Below, piece by piece: positions 17,553 through 26,609 of a stretch of DNA of 64,000 bases. The stretch is from Paenibacillus sabuli (GTDB taxonomy: Bacteria > Bacillota > Bacilli > Paenibacillales > Paenibacillaceae): contig NZ_JACXIZ010000032.1 of assembly GCF_014705605.1 (NCBI RefSeq), positions 62,001 to 126,000 of the forward strand, given 5' to 3'. Every line of letters starts with the position of its first letter. The first letter of the stretch is position 1. The notes under the pieces were generated by a model. That model saw only the letters and a list, made by a program, of their open reading frames with translations. It was not told the origin of the DNA and made no database searches. Position numbers and translations under genes: made by a program.

Positions 17553-20453
17553 TTACCAGCCGCTGTTGCCCGGTCCTCTTACAATCGAGTACTGGTTGCC
17601 GGGATTGTGCAGCCCGCCGGACGTCGCCCCGGTCACGGTCACGCGGCTGAACTGGCCGCTGCCGCTGACGGTGTCGAAGGCGAGACCGTACGTGCCGGCG
17701 CCGTTAATCTCGACCCGGTCGAGCGTGATGCCCGTGATCGTCTGGTTGTAGCTGAACTTGATCCCCTCGTACGTGCTGTCCAGCAGCTCGAGCCGCGCCA
17801 CCTCGATCGGCGCGGTGATGTCCTGATTCTCCGCGTAGATCCAGAGCGCGCCGAAGCTCGTCGACCAGTTCGGCTCCCAGCCGCCCGTCCGCACGAGCGT
17901 ATTGCGCTTCACCTCCGTCGTGCCGGTGAACGGCACGGCGCCGAAGCGCGTGCTGACGACGATGCCAGCGCCCGCCGTCACCGTGTCCGCGCCGACGCTG
18001 TCCAGCACCTTATTGGCGTGGCCGCCGTAGATCGCGTATGTGTTGGCCAGCACCGGCACCTGCGCAGTGTTGTAACGGAACGTATTGTTTGCATTAGGCG
18101 CACTGTCCGACCACATCGCGAAGGCGTCATCGCCGGTATTGCGCACATGATAGTGGGCGATCGTCGTATGCTGCACGCCGCCGTGCAGGTTGAGGCCGTC
18201 CGCCCACGTGTTGCGCACCCGGCCGCCGACGGCGTACAGGCCGTCCGTGCCGCTCTGCAGCCACATGCCGACCTTCATATGCTCGATCCACACCTGCTGG
18301 ATGAGCGAGCCGGTGCCGAAGTTGCCCTCGAAGCCCGCTTGGTCCGTGGCGTCGTTGCGCTGCACCGCATCGCCACTGATCGCCAGGTCAGCGATCGTCA
18401 CGTCGCCCCCCGTACCGTAAAAGCCGCCCTTGCCGCCCGTCCCGAGCAGCTCGGTATGCCACATCCCCGCGCCGCGGATATGGATCTGCGACACCTGGAC
18501 GCGGTCGTTCATCCGGTAGCGTCCGGCCGGAATCCAGACGCCCGCCGCGCCGCCTGCCTTGGCGTGCGCGATCGCGTCGCGGATCGCCTGCGTATCGTCG
18601 CCGCTGTCGCCGGATACGGCGCCGAAGTCGGCGATGCTGACGAAGCCCGGCGGCCGCGCGTAAGCCGGGTCAATCTGCTCCAGATCGATCAGGTCGATGG
18701 TATAGTACGCTGCCTGATCGCGTCCGTCCTTTTGCAGCCGGACGGTCGCGCCGGCCGGGATGGCGCCGACGAGGAAGCGGCTCTCATCATAGAAATGATG
18801 CGCGCCGCCGCCCGACGGGTCGTCGTTGTACGGATAGGCGCCGTAGGTCCAGGCGTAGCGCGAGCTCAGGTCCAGGCTCTGCCGCTTCGTCCCGTTGACG
18901 TACAGACTCAGCGTAGCCTCCGTGCCGCCACCGCCCGGCGCATCCGGCATGCTGTAGCGCACGACGAGCGCATTGGCCGACTGCGGCGCCGTCCACTCGA
19001 CGTAGTGCCCGGTCTGGGTCAGCTTGACGGCGCTGCGGCCCGCCGACTCGGCCTCGACGGTCAGATAATCACGGTCCGGTGCCAGCACCTGCGCATTGGT
19101 CGCGCCAGCCTCGGCCTCCAGCTCTTGATACGGCACCGTAGCGCCACGCGCCTCGAGCGGTACGCCCGTATCTACCGTCAGCGCATCGACCGCGATGCCC
19201 GTGCCGCTGCCGAGCGCCCGATACGTGATCGTGTTGAGCCCGCGGCGCAGCCGCAGCGTCTCGCTCCGCTCGCCCCAACTGTCCAGTCCGCCGGTCGCGG
19301 CGAGCGTCGTCGTGCCCGCCGCGACTCCGTTGACCTCGACCTCGAGCGTGCGACTCCCGCCCGCATAGCGCAGCGTCGCCCCGGCCGCCCCCGCTTCCTC
19401 CGTCCGCACGGTGAAGACGACGCGGTCGCCCGTCGCTGCGAACGTCTGCAGCGCCGTGCCGGTGCTCGTCACGCTACCGGAATAGAACTGGTCTTCCGCC
19501 TCATAGCGCTCGCCTGAGCCTGGACCAGGACCGGGGCCCGGGCCGCTGCCGTCCGGCAGCGTCAGCGCCAGATGATCCAGATTGACATTGCCGCTGTCCG
19601 CGAGGTCGAACTGGTAGCGGATCGTATTGGCCCCGCTCTGCAGCGCCACCGTCTCGGTCAACGTGCCCCAGCTGCTCCAGCCGCCGGTGGCCGGCAGTTC
19701 GAGTTGCTTCGTCTTGACGCCGTTGACGTACAGGCTGAGCGTTTTGACGCTGCCGGTGCCGTTGGCGTAGCGGAGCACGGCCTCGCCGTCGCCCGCCTCC
19801 GGCGACGTCGCCGCGAACTGCACCGCGGCGCTGCCCTTGTGGCTGTCGATCAGTCCGCCGACATAGCCGCTCCCCGTGTAGCCGCCGTGCTCGGCCTCGG
19901 CCAGCGCGCCGCCGAGCAGGGTCGCGGCCTCGGCCTCCAGCATGCCCGCAGGCGGCGCCGCGGTCGGCTCGACGTCCAGCCGGTCGAGGTTGACGTTGCC
20001 GCTGTCGCTCAGATCGAACTGGTAGCGGATCGTATTACTGCCGCTCTGCAGCGCGATCGTCTCGACCGCCGTGCCCCAGCTGTCCCAGCTGCCGGTAGAT
20101 GGCAGCGCGATTCCCCTCAATTTGGTACCGTTTACATACAAGCTCAGCGTCATCGTGCTACCGGTGCCGTTGGCATAGCGGAGCGCCGCGGTATAGCTGC
20201 CCGCGGCAGCCGCGCTGACCGCGAACTGTACGGCCGCCGCGCCCTTGTTGCCGTCGGTGAAGCCGTCTGCGAAGCCGCTGCCCGAGTAGCCTGCATGGTT
20301 CGTCGCGACGCCAGCGCCGCCCAGCAACGTCGCTGCTTCCGCTTCCCATGACGCCGCCTGCGCTTGCTGGCCGCCGACCGGCGCCAGCACGAGCACAAGG
20401 CACAGCGCGAGCCATGCGCTCGCCGCCGCCTTGATCCGTTTCAACTGATTCAT
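17553..20453 (-). CDS. Secreted GH87-like alpha-1,3-glucanase with three carbohydrate-binding modules
   Basis: 966 residues, AGGAGG seven bases before ATG 20453. Signal peptide to about residue 33. Two similar CBM35/CBM6-like modules (about 34-165 and 172-300, each starting EAEAATLLGG), a Gly-Pro linker, a third (YEAEDQFYSG, 316-430), then a beta-sandwich and a right-handed beta-helix starting FVSIADFGAVSGDSGDD. Asp752 (WADGLNLH) and Asp775/Asp776 (NTGDDAFAMW) have the +23/+24 spacing recalled for the three catalytic Asp of Paenibacillus GH87 alpha-1,3-glucanase. It should hydrolyse alpha-1,3-glucan of fungal walls or mutan outside the cell. It follows the permease gene by 67 bp with no terminator, so it is likely in the same operon. 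Alternative: GH87 mycodextranase (alternating 1,3/1,4 glucan). Confidence 0.82.
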   Translation of the reverse strand: MNQLKRIKAAASAWLALCLVLVLAPVGGQQAQAASWEAEAATLLGGAGVATNHAGYSGSGFADGFTDGNKGAAAVQFAVSAAAAGSYTAALRYANGTGSTMTLSLYVNGTKLRGIALPSTGSWDSWGTAVETIALQSGSNTIRYQFDLSDSGNVNLDRLDVEPTAAPPAGMLEAEAATLLGGALAEAEHGGYTGSGYVGGLIDSHKGSAAVQFAATSPEAGDGEAVLRYANGTGSVKTLSLYVNGVKTKQLELPATGGWSSWGTLTETVALQSGANTIRYQFDLADSGNVNLDHLALTLPDGSGPGPGPGPGSGERYEAEDQFYSGSVTSTGTALQTFAATGDRVVFTVRTEEAGAAGATLRYAGGSRTLEVEVNGVAAGTTTLAATGGLDSWGERSETLRLRRGLNTITYRALGSGTGIAVDALTVDTGVPLEARGATVPYQELEAEAGATNAQVLAPDRDYLTVEAESAGRSAVKLTQTGHYVEWTAPQSANALVVRYSMPDAPGGGGTEATLSLYVNGTKRQSLDLSSRYAWTYGAYPYNDDPSGGGAHHFYDESRFLVGAIPAGATVRLQKDGRDQAAYYTIDLIDLEQIDPAYARPPGFVSIADFGAVSGDSGDDTQAIRDAIAHAKAGGAAGVWIPAGRYRMNDRVQVSQIHIRGAGMWHTELLGTGGKGGFYGTGGDVTIADLAISGDAVQRNDATDQAGFEGNFGTGSLIQQVWIEHMKVGMWLQSGTDGLYAVGGRVRNTWADGLNLHGGVQHTTIAHYHVRNTGDDAFAMWSDSAPNANNTFRYNTAQVPVLANTYAIYGGHANKVLDSVGADTVTAGAGIVVSTRFGAVPFTGTTEVKRNTLVRTGGWEPNWSTSFGALWIYAENQDITAPIEVARLELLDSTYEGIKFSYNQTITGITLDRVEINGAGTYGLAFDTVSGSGQFSRVTVTGATSGGLHNPGNQYSIVRGPGNSGW

Positions 20454-20520
20454 CCCATGACCTCCTGTGAATTAGGTATCGTCGTGACGGCCCCGCACGA
20501 GCTTGGGGAGGGCGACGCCC

Positions 20521-21363
20521 TCAGCCCTTTGTCGCGCCTTCCGCGAGACCGGTGATGAGATAGCGCTGCAGGAACAAGAACACCGCGGCGATCGGTACGG
20601 CGATCAGGATCGCCCCCGCCGCGAACCGCGTGAAGTTGTTGGCGAACTTGTCGTTGATGAAATTGAACAGCCCGAGCGCCAGCGTGAACTTCTCCGGGCT
20701 GCGCAGGATGATGCGCGGCAGCAGGAAGTCCATGAACGGCGCCATGAAGTTGAATAACGCCACCACAGCCAGGATCGGCTTGGCCAGCGGCAGCAGGATG
20801 CGGGCAAAGATGCGCAGATGCCCCGCACCGTCGATCTTGGCCGATTCGTCCAGGTCCCGCGGGATCGTGTCGAGATAGCCCTTGACGAGGAAGGCGTTCA
20901 TCGGCAGGCCGCCGCCGACGTAGATGAGCACGAGCCCCCACAGCGAATCGAGCAGACCGACGACATTGAGCAGCAGGTAGATCGCCACCATCCCCATCAG
21001 CACCGGGAACATCTGCAGCAGCAGGAACGCGTAGATGCCGTACCGCCGACCGACGAATTCGTAGCGCGAGAAGGCGAACGCCACCCCCGAGACGAGCAGC
21101 ACCGAGGCGGCCGAGGTGACGGCTGCGACGAGCAGCGTATTGCGATACCAAAGCAGGTAGTCGCTGCGTGGGTCGGTGAACAGCCATTCGTAATGCGTCA
21201 GCGACCAGTTGTCCGGAATCAGGCTCGCGCTGAACAGGCTCGTGCCCGGGTTGAGCGAGATGCTCAGCGTCCACAAGAGCGGGTAGGCGATCGCCGCGAA
21301 CATCAGCAGCACGACGAGATAGATCGACGACAGCTCGAGGCGATTCTTCAGCGTGCGTCTCAT
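20521..21363 (-). CDS. MalG-type sugar ABC transporter permease
   Basis: 280 residues; ATG 21363 immediately follows the stop of the upstream permease gene, so translation is coupled. Six transmembrane helices, with the inner-membrane EAA loop DESAKIDGAGHLRIFARILL that docks the ATPase. It pairs with the MalF-like subunit to import maltodextrin-like oligosaccharides. No ATP-binding gene is nearby, so a shared MsmX-type ATPase is expected. Confidence 0.95.
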   Translation of the reverse strand: MRRTLKNRLELSSIYLVVLLMFAAIAYPLLWTLSISLNPGTSLFSASLIPDNWSLTHYEWLFTDPRSDYLLWYRNTLLVAAVTSAASVLLVSGVAFAFSRYEFVGRRYGIYAFLLLQMFPVLMGMVAIYLLLNVVGLLDSLWGLVLIYVGGGLPMNAFLVKGYLDTIPRDLDESAKIDGAGHLRIFARILLPLAKPILAVVALFNFMAPFMDFLLPRIILRSPEKFTLALGLFNFINDKFANNFTRFAAGAILIAVPIAAVFLFLQRYLITGLAEGATKG

Positions 21364-22752
21364 CTAGTACATCTTCTCCTCTCGGTACGAGCGGCTGCGC
21401 GTGAACTGGAAGAATGCGAATACCGCCACGATCAGGCCCATGATGATCGAGATCGCCGCCGCCATCTTGTAATTGTTGTTCTCGAAGGTCAGCTTATACA
21501 CCCAGGAGATGAGGATGTCGGTGCCGCCCGCCGTCTGTCCCCGCACCGGCGGCCCGCCTTCGTTGAACAGATAGATGATGTTGAAATTGTTAAAATTGCC
21601 CGCGTACTGCATGATCAGCAGCGGCGCGGTCGCGTACAGCACATGCGGCAGCGTGATGAAGCGGAACTTGTGCCAGCGGCTGCCCCCGTCCACGTCGGCC
21701 GCCTCGTACCAGTCGCGCGAGATGCTCTGCAGCACGCCGCTGAACAGCGCGAACACGAACGGGAAGCCGAGCCAGATCTGGATCAGGATGATCGTCACCC
21801 GCGCCCAGAGCGGATCGGACATCCAAGGCAAGCTCACCCCGAAGGGTGCCAATAGCTCGCGGTTGACCGCGCCGAAGTCGTCGTTGAACATCGCCGCGAA
21901 GATCAGGATCGTCACGAACGAGGGCACCGCCCACGGCAAGATGAACACGGTGCGGATGAGCCGCTTGAAGCGCACCCGCGCATCGTTGACCAGCACCGCG
22001 AGGAACATCGCCAGCCCGATCTGCAGCGTCGTCGCCACGAACGTCCAGACGATCGTCCACGACAGCACCGACAGCAGGCTGGAACGCCAGATCGGCTCGG
22101 TCAGGAGCGTCCGGAAGTTGGCCAGCCCGACCCAGTCGAGCAGCTTTGCCGGCGGCGAATTGTAAAGATTGTAGTTCGTGAAGGCGAGCGCGATCATGAA
22201 CAACAGCGGGAAGACGACGACGAACGCCAGGATGAAAAAAACCGGCAGCACCATATAGTACGGAAAGCCGCGATCCCAGGCCGCATGGAAGTTCTCCTTG
22301 ACGCTCGGGATGCGCCAGCCGGCCTGCAGCCGCCGCGCGTCGCGGCGGGCATCGACGATATTGTAGGCGTAGAAGGCAAGCAGGAACGCCGCCACGATGA
22401 GCGACAGCAGCCCCTGCACGAGCAGCGTGCGCGAGTCGTCCAGCTGCGGGATCGTGCCCAGCGTCGCCAGCCCCCAGAAGCCGATATTCATGAATTCGTA
22501 CAGCAGTCCGGCCGCAGCGGCGGCAAGGCCCAGGAACAGCATGCCTTTGATCCATCTGCGATTGTACAGCTGGCCGAGACCCGGCACGATCGACAAGATC
22601 GCGGCGAGGCCCGGCCGGTGCGTTCGGCGGCGCGGTCCGGTCGGCTGCTGCGGGCGCAGCGACTGGCGAGGGACTTGCCCTTGCGCCGCATGCGCGTGCG
22701 CCGGTTGACGCGTCGCTCCGTTTTGATGCCGTGATGTTGGTTCGGTAGCCAT
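21364..22752 (-). CDS. MalF-type sugar ABC transporter permease with N-terminal extension
   Basis: 462 residues from ATG 22752 (GAGGGTGAAG upstream; the frame stays open to 22914 inside the preceding gene and is not used). A basic, Gln/Pro-rich N-terminus is followed by two extra hydrophobic helices starting LAAILSIVPGLGQLYNRRWI, a GLGQLYN motif like that of TM2-domain proteins. The usual MalF core follows, with EAA loop YEAADVDGGSRWHKFRFITL. MalF proteins carry extra N-terminal helices, and this arrangement is common in Firmicutes. Spacing of 22 bp from the binding-protein gene and 0 bp to the MalG gene shows an operon. It forms the translocation pore with MalG. Confidence 0.94.
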   Translation of the reverse strand: MATEPTSRHQNGATRQPAHAHAAQGQVPRQSLRPQQPTGPRRRTHRPGLAAILSIVPGLGQLYNRRWIKGMLFLGLAAAAAGLLYEFMNIGFWGLATLGTIPQLDDSRTLLVQGLLSLIVAAFLLAFYAYNIVDARRDARRLQAGWRIPSVKENFHAAWDRGFPYYMVLPVFFILAFVVVFPLLFMIALAFTNYNLYNSPPAKLLDWVGLANFRTLLTEPIWRSSLLSVLSWTIVWTFVATTLQIGLAMFLAVLVNDARVRFKRLIRTVFILPWAVPSFVTILIFAAMFNDDFGAVNRELLAPFGVSLPWMSDPLWARVTIILIQIWLGFPFVFALFSGVLQSISRDWYEAADVDGGSRWHKFRFITLPHVLYATAPLLIMQYAGNFNNFNIIYLFNEGGPPVRGQTAGGTDILISWVYKLTFENNNYKMAAAISIIMGLIVAVFAFFQFTRSRSYREEKMY

Positions 22753-22774
22753 GACTTCACCCTCTTGCTCGTTG

Positions 22775-24178
22775 TTATTGCGCGCCGGCCATCTTGATCC
22801 GGTCCTCGATCTGCCCGACCGCCTCGTCGAGCACCTCCTGCACGTCCTCGCCTTCGGAAGCGAACACGAGCGCATTGGCCATCGGCTCCCATACATGCGA
22901 CAGCTCCGGCACATTGGGGAACGGCTTGCCGTAGGCGATCTGCTCGGAGAAGCCCGCCACCAGCGGATCGCCCGTCAGCTTCGGATCGCGCAGCACCTCT
23001 ACATTGGGCGGGGTCTCGCCCGTGCCCTCGAACCAGGCCATCGTCGACTCCGCATTGGTCAGATACGCCGCCAGGTCACTCGCCCATTCGGGCTGCTCGG
23101 AGAACGCCGACAGCATCCAGCCCTTGACGCCGATGAACGATTGCGGATGAGTGCCGTCTGGCAGCGTCGGCAGCGGCGCCACCGCCAGATCGTCGCCGAG
23201 CTGCTTGCGGTGATCGGCGATCGCCCACGGTCCGTTGATGACCGCCGCGACCTTGCCTTCGTTGAACAGACCGCCCACGATGTCGCCGGTGACGCCCCGG
23301 GGGATATACCCCTTGTCGAACCAGCTCTGGATCAGCGACACGCCGCTGACCGTGCCTTCCTTGTTAAGCCCGATGTCGGCGATATCGTAGCCGGTGCCGC
23401 GCTCGCCAAAGATGTAGCCGCCGCTGCCGCCCATGAACGCCCAGGAGAAGTAGAAGTCCGTCGCATTGTACAGGAAGCCGTATTCGTCATTGGCGGCATC
23501 GGTCCGCTCCGCGGCGAGCTGCTCCAGCTCGGCGACTGTCTGCGGCGCCTTGTCGATCAGTGCCTTGTTGTACAGCAGGGCGTACGTCTCGACGACGAAC
23601 GGCAGGCCGTACAGCTCGCCATCCGCGCTAAGCGCCTCGAGCGACTCTGGCGTATAGCGCGCCAGTACGTCCGCGCCTGCCACGATCGGCTGTACGAGCC
23701 CCTGCACCGCCAGACTGCCGATGCCCGGCTGGTAGAACAGATCTGGCCCCTTGCCGGCCGGGCCGTCCAGCGACAGCGCCTGCGGCTGGTCGTTCATCGC
23801 GATTGGCGTGATCACCACCGGGATGCCGGTCGCGGCTGTATACTTTTCTGCAATCGCTTCCAAATGGTCGAGACTTTCCGCGTTTTCGTCTGCCCAGATC
23901 GTCAGCTGTGCCGGTTTTTCCGGCATTTCGCCTGCACCGCCCGCGTTGCCGTCCGAATTGCCCGTTCCCCCGTTCGTCGTTTCACCGCCCCCTGCGACTG
24001 CATGATTCGAGTTCCCTGACTCTCCCGACGCGTTTCCATTCGCCTGCGTCTGCACATTGTCGGCCGCACCGCTTTCGGCGCCTTCTCCACTGTCCCCGCG
24101 GTCCGGTCCGCACGCGGCCAGCAGCATGACGAGCAGCAGCAGACCGAGCGCGGGCATTCCCTTCTTCTTGTTCAACAC
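22775..24178 (-). CDS. MalE-type sugar-binding lipoprotein
   Basis: 467 residues, GTG start at 24178 with GGAGG eight bases upstream. Lipoprotein signal (LLLLVMLLAAC) then a long Gly/Asn/Ser linker. The binding-protein core begins AQLTIWADENAESLDHLEAIAEKYTA and has the MalE-like stretches VAAVINGPWAI and GVKGWMLSAFSEQPEWA. It should deliver oligosaccharides from the GH87-like enzyme to MalF/MalG. It lies 115 bp behind the second LacI gene; no palindromic operator was found in that gap, so it may be read from the LacI promoter. Confidence 0.94.
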   Translation of the reverse strand: MLNKKKGMPALGLLLLVMLLAACGPDRGDSGEGAESGAADNVQTQANGNASGESGNSNHAVAGGGETTNGGTGNSDGNAGGAGEMPEKPAQLTIWADENAESLDHLEAIAEKYTAATGIPVVITPIAMNDQPQALSLDGPAGKGPDLFYQPGIGSLAVQGLVQPIVAGADVLARYTPESLEALSADGELYGLPFVVETYALLYNKALIDKAPQTVAELEQLAAERTDAANDEYGFLYNATDFYFSWAFMGGSGGYIFGERGTGYDIADIGLNKEGTVSGVSLIQSWFDKGYIPRGVTGDIVGGLFNEGKVAAVINGPWAIADHRKQLGDDLAVAPLPTLPDGTHPQSFIGVKGWMLSAFSEQPEWASDLAAYLTNAESTMAWFEGTGETPPNVEVLRDPKLTGDPLVAGFSEQIAYGKPFPNVPELSHVWEPMANALVFASEGEDVQEVLDEAVGQIEDRIKMAGAQ

Positions 24179-24293
24179 CTGGTATTCCTCCCCTTCGTGA
24201 ATGTTCCAAATGCGATGCTTACTTCACAGTCTAGCGCGTCCGCGACGAGCTCAGCCACCCATCGCTTGTAACAGCAGCACAGAGAGACCGCCG

Positions 24294-25325
24294 CTACGCC
24301 GGCGTTCCGGTCGTCTCGCGCACCTTCAGTTCGACGGGCAACACCACCTTTCGTGAGAATCCGGCCTCTTGCTCAATCTGGTCCACGAGCAGCCGGATTG
24401 CCGCAAGACCTTTTTGCACAATGTTCTGCGACACCGTCGTCAGCGCCGGGGACATGTAGCCCGATAGGCACAGGTCGTCGAACCCGATGACCGATATGTC
24501 GGCCGGCACGCCCAGTCCCTCCTGCCTCAGCCCCTTGACAATCCCCATTGCGCTGATGTCGGAGAAGGAGAACACCGCGGTCACATCTCCGGCCTCGCGC
24601 AGCCAGGCAGCCGCCTGCAACCCGCCTTCCATAGAGGTCGGGTAGCGCATGAACAGCCGCGGGTCGTAGCCCACACCCGCTTCCTCCAGCGCCAGCCGAT
24701 ACCCGCTCCAGCGCTCCTGCAACACACCGTTGCGGTGCAGACGCTCCGGCGCGATATCCCCTGGCAGCACCGCGATGCGCCGGTGGCCGAGCTCGAGCAG
24801 ATGCTGCGTTGCCAGCAGGCCGCCTAGCCGGTCGTCCAGGCATACCTGATACAGCCGGGCATCGCGCAGATAGCTGTCGACGAATACACAGGGCACGCCC
24901 AGTTCCAGCACCCGCTCCACCGCGCCGCCCTCCTCCGAGGCTCCGACATAGATCAGTCCGTCGAGCTGGCGTTCCTTGACGAAGGCGAACGTCTCATCCC
25001 CCTCCTCGATCCCTGCGAGAATGATGTGAAAGTCGCGGTCGCGCGCGCCTTCCTCAATTCCAGCGAGCAGGTCCCAATAGAATGGATTGTCCTGCAGCCG
25101 CCCAGGCCGGGCCGTCGGAATGACAAGCCCGATCAACCGCGACTGATTCGTCTTCAGAATGCGGGCTAACAGATTAGGCGCATAGCCAAGCTGCTCGATC
25201 GCGCGCCGGACTCGCCGTTCGGTTGCCGTAGAGACCCGGCCCTTGTCGTTGATTACGTTCGATACCGTCGCAATCGACACTCGTGCCGCCCGGGCTACTT
25301 CACTTAGTCGGATATCCTGCTTCAT
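24294..25325 (-). CDS. LacI-family transcriptional regulator 2
   Basis: 343 residues, GAGAGGAAAG right before ATG 25325. LacI helix-turn-helix (LSEVARAARVSIATVSNVIN, hinge NLLARILK) and sugar-binding effector domain. Paralogue of the regulator at 16404-17456, with the same recognition helix. It heads the likely operon LacI-MalE-MalF-MalG-GH87. Two palindromes in its promoter region (25362-25375 and 25393-25408) are its probable operators. It presumably represses the locus until an alpha-glucan oligosaccharide is bound. Confidence 0.95.
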   Translation of the reverse strand: MKQDIRLSEVARAARVSIATVSNVINDKGRVSTATERRVRRAIEQLGYAPNLLARILKTNQSRLIGLVIPTARPGRLQDNPFYWDLLAGIEEGARDRDFHIILAGIEEGDETFAFVKERQLDGLIYVGASEEGGAVERVLELGVPCVFVDSYLRDARLYQVCLDDRLGGLLATQHLLELGHRRIAVLPGDIAPERLHRNGVLQERWSGYRLALEEAGVGYDPRLFMRYPTSMEGGLQAAAWLREAGDVTAVFSFSDISAMGIVKGLRQEGLGVPADISVIGFDDLCLSGYMSPALTTVSQNIVQKGLAAIRLLVDQIEQEAGFSRKVVLPVELKVRETTGTPA

Positions 25326-25361
25326 CTTTCCTCTCCAAGCAATGTCGAAATATATAATATA

Positions 25362-25408
25362 ATTAAACGTTTAATCAACATATAAATATGATGATTAAAC
25401 ATTTAATC
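25362..25408. promoter_or_regulatory. Two LacI-type operators upstream of LacI regulator 2
   Basis: ATTAAACGTTTAAT (25362-25375) is a perfect palindrome. GATTAAACATTTAATC (25393-25408) is palindromic except at the centre. Centre-to-centre distance is about 32 bp, three helical turns. The surrounding DNA is AT-rich and holds a plausible minus-strand promoter (TTGATT with a TATATA box), so binding would repress this operon. Confidence 0.75.
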
Positions 25409-25531
25409 AGACATTACCATATATCGGATGAAAGCGTCAAGCAAAAGCTTTAGGATCCCCCACCTTTCCACGCTTACCACTTCTAGCGTTTTCTCCCTGT
25501 CCCTTTGCCCCTTTGCCCCCTTTTTGCGCCA

Positions 25532-25711
25532 ACTGCAAAAGTACAGGTATTTTGGTGAATAATCGCCGAAATCGCCTCATGAACTGCAAAAATACAGTTA
25601 GAATCCTTGCGTTTCACAAAAACCACGCACTTCCTCCAAAATAAACTGCAGATATACAGTACGAGCGCCGCAATTTCAACACCACGCCGCAAGTAACTGC
25701 ACATTTACAGT
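25532..25711. repeat. Four-copy array of ACTGCA-N4-TACAGT dyads
   Basis: The gap 25326-26071 has no credible gene. It contains four near-identical 16-bp motifs at 25532-25547, 25583-25598, 25645-25660 and 25696-25711. Consensus ACTGCA-NNNN-TACAGT; the first copy ends in CAGG. Start-to-start spacings are 51, 62 and 51 bp. Intervening DNA is unrelated in sequence. It does not match the LacI operators nearby. Role unknown. Confidence 0.8.
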
Positions 25712-25875
25712 TATTTGTGCTTAGATAAGCCAGCCTTGACTACCCGGAGAAACATCCGGTCTGGGTAAGGCCAGGCAGCCTCGCATGCTCCGGCCGAATC
25801 GCCGATTGCACGGCGACGTAAGCAAGACGCGCGAAACGCTTGGCAGCGCGGTTATATAACAGCGGTGTGCATGAC

Positions 25876-25922
25876 AAAAAGCGGATCTGCAACGCGCTCC
25901 AACGAGCCGTCACAGGATCCGC
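25876..25922 (-). terminator. Probable terminator of the YqkE-like gene
   Basis: On the minus strand GCGGATCCTG pairs with CAGATCCGC (one bulge, 24-nt interior) and is followed by TTTTTG. It lies about 150 bp beyond the stop at 26072. Between them nothing else was recognised. Confidence 0.6.
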
Positions 25923-26071
25923 GAATGGTCTGTGGCTATACGAACGCGTACCCTCACATGCTTAGGCTCCAAACTGCGCGGCGCCGTTGGCAACAGTCAG
26001 ACCGGATCGGAGCTTCACGAGGGCGGCAACCGGGGCAGTGAGAGATACCCGACTCGCATCCCCTCGTCCGC

Positions 26072-26398
26072 TCAGGACTTGTGCTTGCCCCAATCCGGAT
26101 CGCTATTGTCGAGCAGATAGGCAAAGTCGTTCTCGCGCCGCTTGCGCTCCGCCTCGCGCTCGGCCCGGGCCTGCTCGCGCACCGCCTCCTGCTTGCGCGC
26201 CTCCTCTTCCTTGAGCTGCGCCGCTTGGTTGCTTAGCTTGTTGAGCGTATCGGCGCTCAGCAGGTCCTTGAGCGTCGCGCCTCCGCCCGAGCCAAGCGAC
26301 TCGCTCGGTCGCTTATCGCCCCGATCGTTACTCCCCTGCGCTCGCGTGCGTTCGGGGCCCTGATGTCGTTGTGCTCGCGCTTGCTTTTTCTTACCCAA
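26072..26398 (-). CDS. YqkE-like small charged protein (DUF3886 type)
   Basis: 108 residues from TTG 26398, set by AGAGGTG six bases upstream; the frame is open to 26431 but that stretch contains the likely -10 TATAAT. A basic N-terminus (GKKKQARAQRH) precedes a Gly/Ser region and TLKDLLSADTLNKLSNQAAQLKEEE. A long charged helix (KQEAVREQARAEREAERKRRE) follows, ending DFAYLLDNSDPDWGKHK. This pattern matches Bacillus YqkE-family cytosolic proteins of unknown function. It is monocistronic and unrelated to the flanking sugar genes. Confidence 0.8.
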   Translation of the reverse strand: MGKKKQARAQRHQGPERTRAQGSNDRGDKRPSESLGSGGGATLKDLLSADTLNKLSNQAAQLKEEEARKQEAVREQARAEREAERKRRENDFAYLLDNSDPDWGKHKS

Positions 26399-26609
26399 TG
26401 CAATCACCTCTACCCGCATTATAGCATGCACGCCCCGTTTTCAAAGTCGAATGCTGTAGATTCCGCTCGATTGATATGCCATTTTTTTCTTCGACATAGT
26501 ATAATGATTTTATCACGATGGAGAAACTTGACATATCCCACTATCCTGCATCCACTCGCGCGAGCTCACGCTAAGGCTGCGCCCATCACCCGCCAGGAGG
26601 TACACACAG

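Noticed and set aside
17448-20351. Long + strand open frames opposite LacI 1 and the GH87-like gene
   Set aside because: Shadows of well-supported genes on the minus strand.
25532-25711. Possible CRISPR array from the regularly spaced dyads
   Set aside because: Only four 16-bp motifs with 35-46 bp between them, no cas genes, and the repeats are too short and dyadic.
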